Source of the DNA: Treponema sp. UBA1233
GTDB lineage: Bacteria; Spirochaetota; Spirochaetia; Treponematales; Treponemataceae
NCBI GenBank assembly: GCA_002309305.1
Contig: DBWR01000016.1
Coordinates: forward strand, 14,757-39,040
DNA: 24,284 nucleotides
Direction of reading: 5' to 3'
Both the position numbers and the translations under genes were made by a program. Below, in pieces: positions 7,237 to 14,549 of the stretch; the stretch's first letter is position 1, and every line of letters begins with the position of its first letter. Under the pieces are notes generated by a model that worked only from the letters and a program-made list of their open reading frames with translations, did not search any database and was not told the origin of the DNA.

Positions 7237-8064
7237 TTAGCGCTTGAGAATCCTCATGTCGCCGCCACCGACCTTATACTTGAGCTTGGGACCATTGGAA
7301 TCCTGGGCGAATTCTGAGCGGAAACGTCCGCTTCCCACATCACCCTGAGTCCAGAAGTCAGCTGAAGAAGGCAGCGTTACCTTTGCTGTTCCTGAACCGA
7401 TGGAAATTGTAGATTCCTTGTCGAACATCTTTGGCATGTCAAGCTCGATTGAGCCCTTGTCGCTTGAAACGGCAAAATTCCTTGCTTCGGCATCGTTGAT
7501 GTTCAGGTTGCCCTTGTTGCTAGAAATCTTGAGTTCCTTTGCGCTCAGCTTGCTTATCTGAATGTCTGCGTTTGAAGTTGAAATCTCAGCTTCCTTGGAA
7601 ATCTCGGCATTGTTGATTGCTACAGCTCCACCGTCAGACTTGAATGAGAATGAGTCCACCTTGATGTCGGAAATGCTGGAAAGAGCGTCTCCATTCTGGA
7701 TGTTCATGGTCTGGATGCTGTTTTTCTTTGGAATTGTGATGTTTATCGTACACTTGCGGTTGACAAGCTTGTTGGTCTTTTCCTTCTGTTCGATTTTGAT
7801 GGACTTTCCGTCGATGGTGACAAGTGGAACTCCCATCTGGTGATTTGAAAGGATCTCAATAGAGATATTCTCGGTTTCTGAAAGGCTGATGTTCAGGATT
7901 TCGTTTTGGAGCTTGATGTCCACCTTCTTTATTCCATCCGCCTTGATTCCCTGGTTATGAACGGTCTGCGGTTCTGTCCATGTGGGGTCTCCGGCCGGAG
8001 CTCCTGCAGATACGCATGCTGTGAACGTCATAAAAGCCAGTACACTTAATAAAATTCGTTTCAT
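7237..8064 (-). CDS. Secreted DUF4097-like beta-repeat lipoprotein
   Basis: This 275-residue protein has a lipoprotein signal peptide, MKRILLSVLAFMTFTAC, with the likely lipidated cysteine at C17. The rest is made of repeating short strands (SFSFKSDGGAVAINNAEISKEAEISTSNADIQISKLSAKELKISSNKGNLNINDAEA...), the pattern of DUF4097/DUF2807-type putative adhesin right-handed beta-helices. Its function is unknown. I chose the ATG at 8064 because AGGAGG lies seven bases upstream and because it puts the signal peptide at the N terminus; the frame is open further upstream, across the promoter. A TTGTGT-N17-TATAAT promoter contains a perfect 10-base palindrome in its spacer, suggesting regulation. It is a single-gene unit next to tRNA-Thr, without a clear terminator. 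Confidence 0.75.
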   Translation of the reverse strand: MKRILLSVLAFMTFTACVSAGAPAGDPTWTEPQTVHNQGIKADGIKKVDIKLQNEILNISLSETENISIEILSNHQMGVPLVTIDGKSIKIEQKEKTNKLVNRKCTINITIPKKNSIQTMNIQNGDALSSISDIKVDSFSFKSDGGAVAINNAEISKEAEISTSNADIQISKLSAKELKISSNKGNLNINDAEARNFAVSSDKGSIELDMPKMFDKESTISIGSGTAKVTLPSSADFWTQGDVGSGRFRSEFAQDSNGPKLKYKVGGGDMRILKR

Positions 8065-8101
8065 GTTAAATCCTCCTAAAATCATGATGCGACCATATCC
8101 C

Positions 8102-8130
8102 ATTATACCACCGCTATGGCCATAACACAA
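8102..8130 (-). promoter_or_regulatory. Promoter with embedded palindrome for the DUF4097-like gene
   Basis: On the minus strand TTGTGT (8125-8130), a 17-base spacer and TATAAT (8102-8107). The spacer holds the perfect palindrome TATGGCCATA (8115-8124), a plausible operator where a bound repressor would block RNA polymerase. Confidence 0.65.
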
Positions 8131-8211
8131 GATTTGATTTAACATATTAACCATCATTTATGGTAAAAAGTTACTGTTTTAATGAAAAAGTGGGCGTGGA
8201 GGACGCTCTTT

Positions 8212-8243
8212 AAAACAAAGACGGCCCACTCAAATGAGCGGGC
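8212..8243 (-). terminator. Terminator of rpmB
   Basis: On the minus strand GCCCGCTCA pairs with TGAGTGGGC (8224-8243, one G-U, two-base loop) and is followed by a T-rich stretch. It begins 27 bases after the rpmB stop. Confidence 0.8.
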
Positions 8244-8270
8244 TCTGAAACTAAATACGCTTGAATGGAC

Positions 8271-8501
8271 TTAGTTGTCTTTTTTTGCTCCGGCGTTGGC
8301 TGGGGTAACGTTTATTTTCTTGGTAACAAAACCGCTGCGGAGACACTGTGTACAAATGCGCAGAGTCATAGTTGTTCCACCAATCTCTGTCTTCATCTTA
8401 ATAAGATTTGGCTTCCATGTGCGGCGTGTATGATGATATGAATTACTTACCTTGTTTCCATGAACCGGGTGCTTTCCGCAAAGATCGCATGTTCTAGACA
8501 T
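8271..8501 (-). CDS. rpmB: 50S ribosomal protein L28
   Basis: The 76-residue protein begins MSRTCDLCGKHPVHGNKVSN and continues with HTRRTWKPNL and the C-terminal RICTQCLRSG. This is the bacterial L28 pattern. It is the zinc-binding (C+) form: Cys5-x2-Cys8 and a second C-x2-C near residues 50-53. A ribosome binding site (AGAGGT) lies seven bases before the ATG. The promoter is TTGACA-N17-TATTAT and a terminator follows, so it is a single-gene unit. Length is normal. Confidence 0.96.
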   Translation of the reverse strand: MSRTCDLCGKHPVHGNKVSNSYHHTRRTWKPNLIKMKTEIGGTTMTLRICTQCLRSGFVTKKINVTPANAGAKKDN

Positions 8502-8531
8502 TTTACTACCTCTAAAAAATTAAGTGTTTCT

Positions 8532-8560
8532 ATAATACAAAATTGCCCCCATCATGTCAA
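8532..8560 (-). promoter_or_regulatory. rpmB promoter
   Basis: On the minus strand a consensus TTGACA (8555-8560), 17 bases and TATTAT (8532-8537), about 30 bases before the rpmB start. It is the strongest promoter by sequence in the window, as expected for a ribosomal protein gene. Confidence 0.8.
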
Positions 8561-8576
8561 GAGTGAAAATCTTTCC

Positions 8577-8879
8577 TTAGGAATTTTTAAGGGCATCGAG
8601 CCTTTCTTTAAGGCCCAGAAACGTAGCCATTACTCCACAGCCTTCGATTACACAGGTGACGAAAAAGCTTTCAAACCAAATCAAAAACGGAAGGACGATT
8701 ACGATTACGGAAACTATCAGAATCATCAAAAGCCTGGGTTCGGCGGGGGGAATTGCCTTTCCCGAAGATTCAAGACGATTTTTTGCCAGCTTTATCCTTG
8801 CGGCAAAGACGACCATTTCCAATATCCATAGACCAGTGCATGCCAGGCAGATTATGAGCCTTATCTGTTTTTCCGTCAT
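8577..8879 (-). CDS. Small membrane protein of unknown function
   Basis: This 100-residue protein has about three predicted membrane segments: residues 7-27, about 50-70, and a weaker one about 72-90. A charged loop (RIKLAKNRLESSGKAIPPAEPR) separates the first two and a basic tail follows. I do not recognise the family. I chose the ATG at 8879, whose ATGA overlaps the stop of the Nudix gene and which has GGAGG four bases upstream. An in-frame ATG at 8894 lies inside the Nudix gene. It is therefore co-translated with the Nudix hydrolase, and any functional link rests on that coupling alone. Confidence 0.7.
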   Translation of the reverse strand: MTEKQIRLIICLACTGLWILEMVVFAARIKLAKNRLESSGKAIPPAEPRLLMILIVSVIVIVLPFLIWFESFFVTCVIEGCGVMATFLGLKERLDALKNS

Positions 8880-9406
8880 TTTTCCTCCAGCCATTTTAAC
8901 AGAGTTTTTTTTGCGCTTTCAAATGCGAGCGGACATTTTTCCACATCCCCTGCATCTTGAATTTTCACCCACACAAAACCGTCTACCTCTCCCTGCTGGG
9001 CCTTGAGTTCGAAACCTTGCGGCAGACGGGCGGTAAAGAACATGTCGCAGGTCTTATACACGATTGTGCGGTATTCATAGGTGTTTGGGAAGGAGCACAG
9101 GTATTTCACTTCTTTGGGTTCAACTCCAGTTTCCTCAAGGCATTCCCTTATGGCAGCCTGTTCTCCCGTTTCATCTGCATTGGTAAATCCGCCGGGAAAA
9201 GCCAGAAAACCCTTCCGTGGTTCCTTTGCCCTGACTTCAAAGAGCATTTCTCCATTTTGATTTTGAATCAGGAGTCCGACCGCGCTTGCCACGTTGTTGT
9301 AAAGGTCAAAGCCACAGTCCGGACACAGCCATTTTTGTCCGTTCCTCAGAGTCTGAATGTTTTTGCCGCCACATTCGGGACAAAACACAAAACGATTGTT
9401 CTTCAT
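8876..9406 (-). CDS. Nudix hydrolase with N-terminal zinc ribbon
   Basis: The 176-residue protein joins a zinc ribbon (C9-x2-C12 and C28-x2-C31) to a Nudix fold. The Nudix box is complete: G73-x5-E79-x7-R87-E88-x2-E91-E92-x-G94-V95 within FPGGFTNADETGEQAAIREC. Nudix enzymes cleave nucleoside diphosphates linked to another moiety. The zinc ribbon plus Nudix order resembles NADH pyrophosphatase (NudC) and related small enzymes, but the protein lacks NudC's long N-terminal region and its substrate is unknown. The ATG has no Shine-Dalgarno; it lies 6 bases after a TAAACT -10 box that has a good -35, so the mRNA is probably leaderless. The stop overlaps the following membrane-protein gene. Confidence 0.88.
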   Translation of the reverse strand: MKNNRFVFCPECGGKNIQTLRNGQKWLCPDCGFDLYNNVASAVGLLIQNQNGEMLFEVRAKEPRKGFLAFPGGFTNADETGEQAAIRECLEETGVEPKEVKYLCSFPNTYEYRTIVYKTCDMFFTARLPQGFELKAQQGEVDGFVWVKIQDAGDVEKCPLAFESAKKTLLKWLEEK

Positions 9407-9412
9407 GATTCA

Positions 9413-9441
9413 AGTTTACTTAAATTTTGAAAATTTTTCAA
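9413..9441 (-). promoter_or_regulatory. Nudix promoter with leaderless geometry
   Basis: On the minus strand TTGAAA (9436-9441), 17 bases and TAAACT (9413-9418), then 6 bases to the ATG at 9406. A 17-base perfect dyad (9426-9442, TTTGAAAA/TTTTCAAA around one central base) covers the -35 box and may be an operator, or may only reflect the A/T-rich composition. Confidence 0.6.
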
Positions 9442-9469
9442 ATTTTTTTCGGAATTTTTGTTCAAAAAT

Positions 9470-9477
9470 GGGGGGGG
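9470..9477 (+). repeat. G8 homopolymer in the comM upstream region
   Basis: Eight consecutive G lie 30 bases before the comM ATG and within the nudix/comM divergent region. A candidate comM -35 (TTGTTC, 9458-9463) lies upstream of the tract and candidate -10 boxes lie downstream (TAATAT 9488-9493, or ATACCA 9481-9486), so a length change would alter promoter spacing. Confidence 0.7.
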
Positions 9478-9506
9478 CTGATACCAGTAATATATTGTGA
9501 GGTATT

Positions 9507-11081
9507 ATGCAGATATTTAGTTTTTCACCATTTGGGTATGAAGGTTCTTTGGTCAGCGTGGAAGTTGACCTTAGGCGCGGGATTCCTGCTGTGGACATTG
9601 TGGGACTTGCGGATGGTGCGGTAAAGGAAAGCCGTGAACGGATGCGGTCTGCAATCAGGAACTGCGGTTACGAGTTTCCGCCGGAGAGGGTGCTGATAAG
9701 TCTTTCGCCTGCTGATGTCAGGAAAGAGGGGGCAGGATTTGATCTTGCAATTGCACTTGCGGTTTTAAAGGCAAAGGAAGATGTCGACTATTTTCTTGAA
9801 AAACCTGGGCCGGAAGCAGTCCTTGTGATGGGGGAGCTGGAGCTTAACGGAAGGGTGCGCCCTGTGAGGGGAATAAACGCTGCGGTCAACACTGCATTTG
9901 AAAAGGGAATAACACACTGCATTGTTCCGTCCGCCAACGGTGGTGAAGCCCGGGAAGTCCATGGGATGAAGGTGTTCGAGGCAGAAAACCTTACTCAGGC
10001 ATTCAGGGCGCTTATGAATCCGGAACAATACTGTTTCAGGGATAAGGATGATGAAGATCAAGGCGACGGTATGCCGGAAGGGGCTGTTAAAATTGGCGGG
10101 GTGTACTTTTGTCCTGAAAACCGGGAGATGGAATTTGCGGAAGTCAAAAATCAGAGGGCTCTTGTCAGGGGACTTCAGATTGCGGCGGCGGGTGGCCACA
10201 ACCTGATGGCTTTTGGTCCACCTGGGTGCGGAAAATCCCTTGCGCTGCAGAAGTTCCAGAGCCTGCTTCCACTGCTGGACAAGGATGAGGCGGTTCCTGT
10301 TACGAGGATTTATTCGATTGCGGGACTCTTACCGTCCGACCAGAGCTTGATGCGCATTCCACCTTTCAGGCAGCCGCACCAGACTGCAAGCACTGAGGGA
10401 ATGTGCGGAGGAGGGAAAAACTGCAGTCCGGGGGAAATAAGTCTTGCCCATAATGGAGTGCTTTTTCTGGACGAAGGCGCGGAATTCAGGAGTACTGTTT
10501 TGCAGATGCTCAGGGTTCCGCTGGAAAACGGATGCATTTCACTTAGTCGTGCGGGTCGTTCTACGGTTTTTCCTGCAAAGTTTCAGCTTTTGATTGCTAC
10601 AAATCCATGCCCGTGCGGTTTCTACGGTACAAGGGATAAAGTCTGCCTGTGTTCGGCTTCTTCAATTGAACAGTACTGGAGGAAATTTTCAGGTCCCCTG
10701 CTGGACAGAATCGACATAAGGGTTAAGGTGGACATTCCTGAACATGCAAAAGATTGCGGAGTGGACTTTTCAAAATCCACAATGGAGCTCAGGAAAGAAA
10801 TTGCGGTGGCGATCAGGAATCAGAGGGAAAGGCAGAAAAAAAAGAATGCGGCACTAAGTCCGTCCGAAGCCGGAGAATTCTGTGTGTGTTCACCGGCGGC
10901 AAGGAAAAAGCTTAGCGATGCATCCGAAAGGTTCAACTTTTCTCCAAGGGCAATCTCTTCCTGCCTTAAGACTGCGCGTACAATTGCAGACATGGATGAT
11001 TCCACCCGCATAGAGGAAACGCACATGGAGGAAGCGGTAATTTACCGAAGCACCGAGGGAGGTTTGGGAAGCCTGATTTAG
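9507..11081 (+). CDS. comM: ComM/YifB family Mg-chelatase-like AAA+ ATPase
   Basis: The 524-residue protein has the full YifB/ComM architecture. An N-terminal Lon-protease-like domain occupies about residues 20-170 (GIPAVDIVGLADGAVKESRE, then GELELNGRVRPVRG). The AAA+ module has Walker A GPPGCGKS (237-244) and Walker B GVLFLDE (D322-E323). The Cys-rich insert NPCPCGFYG...CLC and a C-terminal Mg-chelatase domain with sensor/arginine residues (LLDRIDIRVKVD) follow. ComM is a hexameric helicase that promotes branch migration during natural transformation in several bacteria. GAGG lies four bases before the ATG. The protein is unrelated to magnesium chelation despite the family name. It is alone on this strand; competence in this organism is not shown by the window. 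Confidence 0.93.
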   Translation: MQIFSFSPFGYEGSLVSVEVDLRRGIPAVDIVGLADGAVKESRERMRSAIRNCGYEFPPERVLISLSPADVRKEGAGFDLAIALAVLKAKEDVDYFLEKPGPEAVLVMGELELNGRVRPVRGINAAVNTAFEKGITHCIVPSANGGEAREVHGMKVFEAENLTQAFRALMNPEQYCFRDKDDEDQGDGMPEGAVKIGGVYFCPENREMEFAEVKNQRALVRGLQIAAAGGHNLMAFGPPGCGKSLALQKFQSLLPLLDKDEAVPVTRIYSIAGLLPSDQSLMRIPPFRQPHQTASTEGMCGGGKNCSPGEISLAHNGVLFLDEGAEFRSTVLQMLRVPLENGCISLSRAGRSTVFPAKFQLLIATNPCPCGFYGTRDKVCLCSASSIEQYWRKFSGPLLDRIDIRVKVDIPEHAKDCGVDFSKSTMELRKEIAVAIRNQRERQKKKNAALSPSEAGEFCVCSPAARKKLSDASERFNFSPRAISSCLKTARTIADMDDSTRIEETHMEEAVIYRSTEGGLGSLI

Positions 11082-11085
11082 GGAT

Positions 11086-11114
11086 AAAAAAAGGGGCTAC
11101 CGTTGATGGGCCCC
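11086..11114 (-). terminator. Terminator downstream of tRNA-Leu
   Basis: On the minus strand GGGGC (11110-11114) pairs with GCCCC (11093-11097 region), with possible extra CC/GG pairing inside the 12-base loop, followed by a run of T. It begins six bases after the tRNA 3' end. Confidence 0.75.
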
Positions 11115-11120
11115 TGTGTA

Positions 11121-11203
11121 TACCGGCTCTGAGACTTGAACTCAGACGCGATCGCTCGCAGCAGATTTTGAGTCTGTAGTGTCTACCATTCCACCAAGCC
11201 GGC
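11121..11203 (-). tRNA. tRNA-Leu (anticodon CAA)
   Basis: The 83-base class II tRNA on the minus strand has acceptor GCCGGCT/AGCCGGT (with a terminal G-U pair), a three-pair D-stem, anticodon loop CTCAAAA (anticodon CAA, decoding UUG), a long variable arm with stem GCGA/TCGC, a TTCAAGT T-loop with stem CTGAG/CTCAG, and discriminator A, as expected for leucine. CCA is not encoded. Confidence 0.93.
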
Positions 11204-11213
11204 TTGTTTCTAT

Positions 11214-11242
11214 ACTTTATCAAAAGAGAGGGCTTTATGCAA
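11214..11242 (-). promoter_or_regulatory. tRNA-Leu promoter
   Basis: On the minus strand TTGCAT (11237-11242), 17 bases and TAAAGT (11214-11219) end about 10 bases before the tRNA. Confidence 0.6.
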
Positions 11243-11304
11243 TAGGTTGCGGGAATTTTTTTGGCAGAGAATGTTCCCCAAAATACCTTCAAACAACATA
11301 GGAG

Positions 11305-11332
11305 TTTACAAGTGGAAGAAAATCGATATAAT
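11305..11332 (+). promoter_or_regulatory. recQ promoter
   Basis: TTTACA (11305-11310), 16 bases and TATAAT (11327-11332). Transcription would start near 11340, which rules out the GTG at 11312 as the recQ start for this transcript even though it has a good AGGAG seven bases upstream. Confidence 0.6.
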
Positions 11333-11422
11333 TTTCTTTTGGGAGCCGTCAGGTCTTTGTCGATGCAGATGGCCTGGTACATCAAGACAAAACAAGCGTT
11401 CTATCTGGAGGATTCAGTCAAT

Positions 11423-12985
11423 ATGGAAAAAAGTCCCGAACAGGTTTTAAAGACAGTTTTTGGCTATGATTCGTTCAGACCCATGCAGAGGGAAGTCATC
11501 CAAAACGTGCTGGACGGACGTGACACTCTGGCGGTCATGCCCACGGGAGGAGGAAAGTCTCTGTGCTATCAGATTCCTGCCCTCTTGTTTTCGGGAATGA
11601 CCGTTGTGGTATCTCCCCTCATCGCACTGATGCAGGATCAAGTCTCACAGCTGGAGGCATATGGGGTTCCTGCGGCGGTAATCAATTCAAGCCTGAGCTG
11701 GAACGCATACATGCAGACAAGGGATGAAATACGCCAGGGGAAAATCAAGCTGCTGTATGTTTCTCCAGAAGGACTAGGCACGCAAAAAATTCAGGACCTT
11801 TTGCATTCAGAAGGCCTCCACATAGACTGCATTACGATAGACGAAGCACACTGCGTAAGTGAATGGGGACATGACTTCCGTCCGGACTATCTGGAAATTG
11901 CGGGAATAAGGGAACAGTTTCCTCATGCTGTATGCCTTGCCCTAACCGCCACCGCAACGAAACCTGTACGGCAGGACATAATCACACACCTGAAGATGGA
12001 AAACCCACAGGTGCTTGTCTCTAGCTTTAACCGTCCGAACCTTAGCCTTGAAGTGCGACGGAAAACCAAAGCATTCCTTCAAGTCCGCGACTACATCATG
12101 GAACGTCCGGATCAAAGCGGCATCATCTACTGTTTTTCAAGAAAGCTTGTGGATGATCTTACACAGGAGTTGAATGATTCAGGCATACGGGCAATCAACT
12201 ATCATGCGGGACTCAGCGACGAGCAGAGGTCGGAAAATCAAAACGCATTCATTCAGGACAAGGTGAACGTAATTGTGGCGACACTTGCATTCGGAATGGG
12301 AATCAACAAACCCGACGTGCGTTATGTAATCCACTACAACATGCCCAAGTCAATTGAACAGTATTATCAGGAGATTGGAAGGGCTGGACGTGACGGTCTT
12401 CCGGGAGAAGCACTTCTTTTGTACACACCGGCGGACGCACACAAAATCAGGTATTTCTTTAACGAAAAGGAAAACCCCGCAAATTCAGAAAGGCTCCTGC
12501 AGGGAATGTTGTCATACTGTGAATCAAGAACATGCCGCAGACATTTCCTCATGGCATACTTTGGCGAATACTACAACCCGATGTCCTCCGATGCGGTGGA
12601 AGCGTCTTGCTGCTGTGACATATGTGCACACCCAGCAGGGATTACGCAGAACCCCCAAAAGAACAGCGGATGGGAAAGTTCAGTTGAAAGTCAGGCTAGA
12701 ATTCAAAAAAAGCCTTCAGCAAAAAAGCCCCGTTTACAAAGCAAACCGGTAATTCACGAGGATGATGAAGAGGGACAGAGGATTGCACAGGAGCTGCGTT
12801 CGTGGAGGAGGAAGGCAGCCGACGAGATGAATGTTCCGCCCTACGTCATTTTTGGAGACAAGACACTGTTTGACATAGCACAAAAAAAGCCGCATTCAAC
12901 AAAGGAACTCCTGAACTGCTACGGCATAGGAGAAAACAAGGCACGTTCCTTTGGGGATTCCATCCTCCGCATAGTCCGAGGCTGA
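11423..12985 (+). CDS. recQ: RecQ-family ATP-dependent DNA helicase without the winged-helix domain
   Basis: The 520-residue protein (from ATG 11423) has the superfamily 2 core: Q-motif region GYDSFRPMQ, Walker A MPTGGGKS (39-46), D140-E-A-H143, TATA, and motif VI QEIGRAGRDG (316-325). A zinc subdomain follows (C366, C371, C397/C398, C401). The usual RQC winged helix is absent: about 50 residues of low-complexity linker lead directly to a C-terminal HRDC domain (about 451-520). RecQ unwinds 3'-5' and acts in recombination and fork repair. The start at 11423 has GGAGG 11 bases upstream and fits the family N terminus. A GTG at 11312 (with AGGAG) would add 37 residues, but a promoter overlaps it. 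The gene converges on the DUF1015 gene, with a 23-base gap. Confidence 0.92.
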   Translation: MEKSPEQVLKTVFGYDSFRPMQREVIQNVLDGRDTLAVMPTGGGKSLCYQIPALLFSGMTVVVSPLIALMQDQVSQLEAYGVPAAVINSSLSWNAYMQTRDEIRQGKIKLLYVSPEGLGTQKIQDLLHSEGLHIDCITIDEAHCVSEWGHDFRPDYLEIAGIREQFPHAVCLALTATATKPVRQDIITHLKMENPQVLVSSFNRPNLSLEVRRKTKAFLQVRDYIMERPDQSGIIYCFSRKLVDDLTQELNDSGIRAINYHAGLSDEQRSENQNAFIQDKVNVIVATLAFGMGINKPDVRYVIHYNMPKSIEQYYQEIGRAGRDGLPGEALLLYTPADAHKIRYFFNEKENPANSERLLQGMLSYCESRTCRRHFLMAYFGEYYNPMSSDAVEASCCCDICAHPAGITQNPQKNSGWESSVESQARIQKKPSAKKPRLQSKPVIHEDDEEGQRIAQELRSWRRKAADEMNVPPYVIFGDKTLFDIAQKKPHSTKELLNCYGIGENKARSFGDSILRIVRG

Positions 12986-13008
12986 ACACCGTTAGAATAG
13001 ACGCACGG

Positions 13009-14346
13009 CTAGAATAGACGCCTGCATTCAAGATAGTATCTTTTTTCCGAAGCCTCACCCATGCTGAAGCTTTTACGCGGCAATGGACCTGAGTTTTGGA
13101 TTGTGGCAAAAAAACTTTCCTTTGCGATTGGAGGAAGGAGCAGCGTCACTACCCCTTCTTTCTTCCCAAGCCTGAACACTTCATCGCTTCCGTGGATGTA
13201 GTCAATCTCCAGGTTGCCTCCGGCCATGTTGTTTGCCGCAATGTATTCATCAAGTGCGGGCTGCATACGGCTGACTGCAAGCTCAGTTATGTCAGTATCC
13301 ATGAATTTGAATTCAGTCTTTCCGCCAGCAGTATAGACAAAACCAAACCCTGCATTTGAATCATGCACAAGCTTTTCCAGTTCCTGTTCAGAATCACAGG
13401 CCTTTATTTTTCCACCGAGTTTTTCTGAAACAAAATCAATCATCTCATGAACCTTTGCATTAAAAAGCACACGGTGAATCGGTTCAAAAGTAAGTCCCTT
13501 ATCATAGATATTTACGATTTCAACCAGGGCATATCGCACAGGATTAGACTCAAGCTCGACATCCGAAGCACCTTCTTTCTGAAGCAGCATCTTGAATTCA
13601 TCCCACACGGCCTTTGCGGTTGCAAGCGAATGGTTTCCGTCGCCCACGGCAAAAAGGAATGTAGAACCGTCTTCCGCAGTGTTTGCATCGGCAATCTTAT
13701 TTAGAGCATCGGTAATCCGAGAAATGTCATCGTCAGAGGAAAGCCCCCAGCCAGTAATTGAACCGCCACCAGACATGAGCTCGCCATTGTACAGAGGTTT
13801 CCGTCCTGCCATCGAAGTAAGCTTTTGGGCACCACCCACAAGAAGGTCGTCCCTGTCGTTTACCAGCAGCATGATGTGGGGAAGTTCAAGCGGTGCACCC
13901 TTACGGATTTCCTTGCGCGGAGGAATGCGGTCAACAATCGTCGCTTCTGTGGCACGGATGTTTGCATTGGAAAAAGGCTTCCACTCGTATGTCTCCAAAT
14001 CAATCTGAACGACAAGTCCACGCCTTGTGCGGCCAAAACCAGTCTTTCGTTCCACATACACAAATCCGTTGAACGGTTCTGCAAAAACGTCTCCTTCAAG
14101 ATACTGCTTCATCGCATCACGGATTTTTTTAATACGTTCAGTCTTGTCCGCATCACCAAGATAAACTTCCGGCAAAATCAGATTGAGTGTGGAAGGTTCA
14201 TTCCCCACCGTCTTTTCTACATTCTTCCAGTATTCCCTGTCCTGCGTATATTGGTCGCACGCAATCACAGCCCATTTATTCAAATCCACATGAGCCGGCA
14301 GCAAAATCTCCGGCACCCTAAGGCCAAGTTCATTCAAAGTTTTCAT
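13009..14346 (-). CDS. DUF1015 family protein
   Basis: The 445-residue product has the DUF1015 signature: an N-terminal RVPEILLPAHVDLNKWAVIACDQYTQD, then YVERKTGFGRTRRGLVVQIDLETYEW, the catalytic-looking FAVGDGNHSLATAKAVWDEFK and LVEIVNIYDKGLTFEPIHRVLF. The reaction is not established to my knowledge; in some bacteria the gene lies near serine biosynthesis genes, but none is here. The ATG at 14346 precedes the conserved start MKTLNELGLRVPEILLP. A longer frame to 14409 adds a non-conserved stretch that crosses a candidate promoter. No Shine-Dalgarno is visible; a TATACT lies exactly 6 bases upstream, so the mRNA may be leaderless. The stop codon lies in the second copy of a 12-base repeat (12993-13021). 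Confidence 0.88.
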   Translation of the reverse strand: MKTLNELGLRVPEILLPAHVDLNKWAVIACDQYTQDREYWKNVEKTVGNEPSTLNLILPEVYLGDADKTERIKKIRDAMKQYLEGDVFAEPFNGFVYVERKTGFGRTRRGLVVQIDLETYEWKPFSNANIRATEATIVDRIPPRKEIRKGAPLELPHIMLLVNDRDDLLVGGAQKLTSMAGRKPLYNGELMSGGGSITGWGLSSDDDISRITDALNKIADANTAEDGSTFLFAVGDGNHSLATAKAVWDEFKMLLQKEGASDVELESNPVRYALVEIVNIYDKGLTFEPIHRVLFNAKVHEMIDFVSEKLGGKIKACDSEQELEKLVHDSNAGFGFVYTAGGKTEFKFMDTDITELAVSRMQPALDEYIAANNMAGGNLEIDYIHGSDEVFRLGKKEGVVTLLLPPIAKESFFATIQNSGPLPRKSFSMGEASEKRYYLECRRLF

Positions 14347-14352
14347 GCCACA

Positions 14353-14358
14353 AGTATA
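14353..14358 (-). promoter_or_regulatory. -10 box of the DUF1015 gene, leaderless geometry
   Basis: TATACT on the minus strand ends 6 bases before the ATG at 14346. The -35 at 17 bases (TAGATT) is weak. Confidence 0.45.
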
Positions 14359-14417
14359 TATCGTTATCGGGAAATAATCTAGCATCGGATGGGGAAAGTT
14401 AATTATCACGCGGATTC

Positions 14418-14436
14418 GATTTTGCTACGCAAAATC
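14418..14436. promoter_or_regulatory. Perfect 8-base dyad between divergent genes
   Basis: GATTTTGC, three bases and GCAAAATC form a perfect inverted repeat in the 203-base gap between the DUF1015 gene and the 14550 gene. It is about 60 bases upstream of one start and 54 bases before the -35 box of the other promoter. It may be an operator. It lacks the T-run of a terminator. Confidence 0.45.
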
Positions 14437-14489
14437 TTTAAGTATATGGAATCTTAAAGTATTATTCTATCATCTGTTTATGTTACCGA

Positions 14490-14517
14490 TTTACAAATCA
14501 GTTTGTTATGATATAAT
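14490..14517 (+). promoter_or_regulatory. Promoter of the 14550 gene
   Basis: TTTACA (14490-14495), 16 bases and TATAAT (14512-14517), followed by a leader with AGGAGA before the ATG at 14550. It has the same -35/-10 and spacing as the recQ promoter. Confidence 0.75.
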
Positions 14518-14549
14518 GGTAAAGATACTATTTGCCTTAGGAGAAGTAA

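Noticed and set aside
8957..9430. 157-codon plus-strand frame opposite the Nudix gene
   Set aside because: The minus strand carries a complete Nudix box and zinc ribbon; the plus frame has no recognisable feature.
11312..11422. 37-residue N-terminal extension of RecQ from GTG 11312 with AGGAG
   Set aside because: A TTTACA-N16-TATAAT promoter overlaps the GTG, and the extension is not part of the RecQ family.
13825..14382. 185-codon plus-strand frame opposite the DUF1015 gene
   Set aside because: Shadow of a well-conserved family on the other strand.
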